From Planctomycetia bacterium (lineage in GTDB: Bacteria; Planctomycetota; Planctomycetia; Pirellulales; JACPPG01): DNA of 64,000 nt. The translations under genes and the position numbers were made by a program. The notes under the pieces are model-generated. The model made no database searches. It was not told the DNA's origin and was given only the letters and a program-made list of their open reading frames with translations. Below, one piece after another: positions 62,367-64,000 of this stretch. Location of the stretch: contig JACPPG010000024.1 in NCBI GenBank assembly GCA_016191115.1, forward strand, positions 164,454-228,453, read 5' to 3'. Position 1 is the first letter of the stretch, and every line of letters starts with the position of its first letter.

Positions 62367-63029
62367 ATGCACGCCCATCGCTGCGCGGTCGCGCTCTCGG
62401 TGTCTTACGTCCTGGCTTTTCAGTGCGGGTGCATGACGATGAAGGAGTCGGACACCGCGCGGACCGGCATCGAGCAGTTGCTCATCAGTAGCGCCACGGA
62501 TCGGGCGCTCGACAAGATCGACTTTGCGCCCATCGCCCGCGCCAAGGTGTACCTGGAGACCAAGTATCTGGACTGCGTGGACAAGAACTACGTGCTCGTG
62601 TCGCTGCACCAGCGGCTCTTGGCCCACGGCTGCGCGCTGGTGGAAAAGGCCGAGGAGGCGGACGTCGTCCTCGAAGTCGGTAGCGGCGGCGTCGGCACCG
62701 ACCGCACCGAATGGTTCGTGGGCATCCCGGAAATCCCGTTGCCTCCTCCCTCGCCGATCGCCATTCCCAAGCTGGCGTTCTTTTCCCGCACCCGCGCGAT
62801 GGGCACAGCCAAGTTGAACGTCATCGCCTACGACGTGAAGAACAAGCAGCCGGTAATCAACACCGGCTATGCGCTCGCCCGCAGCGACCACAAGAATTGG
62901 AACGTCATGGGCATGGGGGGCGTACAGACCGGCTCGGTGCCGCAAGAATTGGCCACGGCCACCGGCGAGACCGAGTCGCTGATGGTGCGTCCGTCGGCCA
63001 TCGCGCGGCGGCCGACCAGCATGCGGTAG
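62367..63029 (+). CDS. putative lipoprotein, DUF6655-like
   Basis: 220 residues. The N-terminus VALSVSYVLAFQCGCMTM gives a possible lipobox with C22. The conserved-looking opening TARTGIEQLLISSATDRALD, plus YVLVSLHQRLLAHGCALVEK and a YDVKNKQPVINTGYALARSD end, resembles the planctomycete DUF6655 group, though I name that from memory and with low certainty. Likely anchored in the outer membrane or envelope. No partner gene is adjacent except the Pro-rich protein convergent to it. Confidence 0.7.
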   Translation: MHAHRCAVALSVSYVLAFQCGCMTMKESDTARTGIEQLLISSATDRALDKIDFAPIARAKVYLETKYLDCVDKNYVLVSLHQRLLAHGCALVEKAEEADVVLEVGSGGVGTDRTEWFVGIPEIPLPPPSPIAIPKLAFFSRTRAMGTAKLNVIAYDVKNKQPVINTGYALARSDHKNWNVMGMGGVQTGSVPQELATATGETESLMVRPSAIARRPTSMR

Positions 63030-63056
63030 AGGCCCTCCGAGACTCAAGCCTCCCGC

Positions 63057-63159
63057 CTGCCACAGCTTGACCGACAAGGGCAAGCCGTGCAGCAGCACGG
63101 ACGAGCCGGCGATTGCGCCGATCACGGCGTCGCACGGCTTCTGCGAAGCCGTGGCACAC
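63057..63159. repeat. palindromic repeat family E, copy 2
   Basis: CTGCCACAGCTTGACCGAC at the left and GAAGCCGTGGCACAC ending at 63159, again with inner hairpins GGCTT..AAGCC; between the convergent lipoprotein and coiled-coil genes, the same position class as copy 1 at 27411-27515. Confidence 0.75.
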
Positions 63160-63210
63160 AGCTGAAATCCCAATCTGAAATTTGAGATTTGAGATCTCCG
63201 AGATCGGCGA

Positions 63211-63927
63211 TCAGAATCCGATGTCTTGCTCTTCGCCCAAAAGTTGCGAGAGCCGGGCGCGGATGAGCGATTCGCGGGCGTCGGTCCGCTTCTCGATGGC
63301 ATCGCGGAGCCGTTTGAGCTGGTCCTCGAGCCGGTGCAACTCAAGCTCCCTGCGCTTCTGTCGAAGGGTGAAATGTCCGGACACAACTTCGAGTAGCTCC
63401 TGGCGAATTCGCTCCCGGTCTTCGGGGCTGGCACGTCGATATTCTTCCGCCAATGCGTGCGATTTTCGCTCCATGTCGTTCTCCGCCGCGTTGAACTTCT
63501 GCATCTCGGGGTCGTTGGCGCGGCCGTAAGGATTAGGCCCGCTAGGCGGTTGGTGGTATCCCGGCGCTCCGGGTGCGTAAGGAGCGGCGTAGGGCGCGCC
63601 TGGGACCTGGGGGACGGCAGGGACCGCCTCGCGGCCCGGCGTCGGGTCCGGCGCGGCCGCCGGCAGCCCAGCCGGCGTGCCGCTCGCACGCGGAGAACGC
63701 CGGATCGCGCGCGGTGCACCGGGGGGCGCCGGTTCCTGCGGACCGAGCGGAGCGTCGGCGGGCGCTGCCGGCGCCGCCTCGATCGCGGGCGGCGGGCTGG
63801 GGGCCGGCGGCTTCGCCGGCTGGGCCGTCGCGGCCGGAGCCTCCGGCTGCGGGGCCTGTGCCCATCCATGAGTGCTCGAGAAAATCGCAAAACAGAATGC
63901 CAAGCCGGTCAACGTGCGAAGGGTCAT
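63211..63927 (-). CDS. secreted Pro/Ala-rich protein with C-terminal coiled coil
   Basis: 238 residues from ATG 63927, preceded by GAGGAGG. A signal peptide (TLTGLAFCFAIFSSTHGWAQ) is followed by about 110 residues of Pro/Ala-rich spacer and a C-terminal charged helix (KFNAAENDMERKSHALAEEY, RRELELHRLEDQLKRLRDAI) that should form a coiled coil. No known domain. The spacer is rich in PP/PPP runs, so translation would depend on EF-P; the EF-P module lies in this same window. Probably an envelope or surface scaffold. Confidence 0.75.
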   Translation of the reverse strand: MTLRTLTGLAFCFAIFSSTHGWAQAPQPEAPAATAQPAKPPAPSPPPAIEAAPAAPADAPLGPQEPAPPGAPRAIRRSPRASGTPAGLPAAAPDPTPGREAVPAVPQVPGAPYAAPYAPGAPGYHQPPSGPNPYGRANDPEMQKFNAAENDMERKSHALAEEYRRASPEDRERIRQELLEVVSGHFTLRQKRRELELHRLEDQLKRLRDAIEKRTDARESLIRARLSQLLGEEQDIGF

Positions 63928-64000
63928 AGTGCCTCCTCGAAAGTTATGGAGCGTGTTTGTATCACAGTGGGCTGGCGGCCATTTCCTGCTGTAACTCGTC

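Noticed and set aside
62343..63890. 515-codon minus-strand frame spanning the lipoprotein and coiled-coil genes
   Set aside because: It crosses two supported genes and is Arg-rich; no ribosome-binding site.
1..64000. CRISPR arrays, tRNAs, rRNAs, insertion-sequence transposases
   Set aside because: No regularly spaced direct repeats, no tRNA-like T-loop or rRNA core sequence, and no transposase motif seen by eye.

Overview
The window looks like chromosomal DNA from a member of the Planctomycetota, most likely the order Pirellulales. The evidence is internal. There are six DUF1501 proteins and two large 'planctomycete cytochrome C / DUF1549 / DUF1553' (PSD1) proteins. One very large surface protease carries an LEPR-XLL-type N-terminal signal and a C-terminal dockerin. 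Many secreted proteins are of hypothetical function, GC content is high throughout, and the gaps between genes are full of palindromic repeats. No tRNA, rRNA, CRISPR array, prophage or IS transposase was recognised. The window opens inside a gene: a ceramidase-family protein that runs in from the left.

Region by region. 1-6.7 kb: an EF-P module on both strands, with epmA, a metallophosphoesterase, a VIT1-type metal transporter, a tandem universal stress protein and epmB all on the minus strand, and efp divergent on the plus strand. The EF-P has the modifiable lysine at K34, so all the parts for beta-lysylation of EF-P are present except a hydroxylase. 6.8-11.5 kb: a PSD1-DUF1501 pair. 11.8-14.1 kb: a small membrane protein, a very short kinase-like protein and a small basic/beta protein whose start codons overlap head-to-head, then a uronate-isomerase-like hydrolase. 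14.1-22.5 kb: an L,D-transpeptidase with LysM, a TPR-redoxin fusion, a Gfo/Idh/MocA oxidoreductase, a DUF1501 protein and a PfkB sugar kinase, all on the minus strand. 22.8-31.7 kb: a HEAT-like secreted protein, a DUF1501 protein, an alpha/beta hydrolase, a TolB-like propeller protein, a double-ACT protein, a CxxCH-bearing alpha/alpha-toroid protein and a secreted hypothetical protein. 31.7-32.1 kb: the broken remnant of a dockerin-type surface protein. 32.3-39.3 kb: a coiled-coil secreted protein, an esterase, a cupin, a tandem cyclase-family protein, a DUF1501 protein and DNA polymerase IV. 39.5-45.8 kb: a PSD1-DUF1501-DUF1501 operon. 45.8-54.2 kb: a lipase-like hydrolase, the 1900-residue subtilase and a DGDG-repeat secreted protein. 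54.5-64 kb: a 1053-residue TPR protein followed by a 1024-residue membrane-anchored toroid protein, then a PilZ-like/TM/Spy-like protein, a lipoprotein and a Pro/Ala-rich coiled-coil protein.

As a whole the window combines housekeeping functions (EF-P modification, Pol IV, peptidoglycan cross-linking, metal transport) with the secreted catabolic proteins and surface proteins typical of free-living planctomycetes. The less ordinary signals are: (i) at least seven families of palindromic intergenic repeats, three of which share a TGCCTG(A/T)CCC-type core; (ii) two cases where such a palindrome lies inside the coding N-terminus of an exported protein; (iii) a matched PSD1/DUF1501 sub-family pairing; (iv) a TPR plus membrane-toroid gene pair that may form an envelope machine; (v) divergent genes whose start codons share the bases CATG; and (vi) a tandem cyclase protein whose two metal-site motifs are degenerate in complementary ways. 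All functional statements rest on reading motifs by eye; no database search was run.
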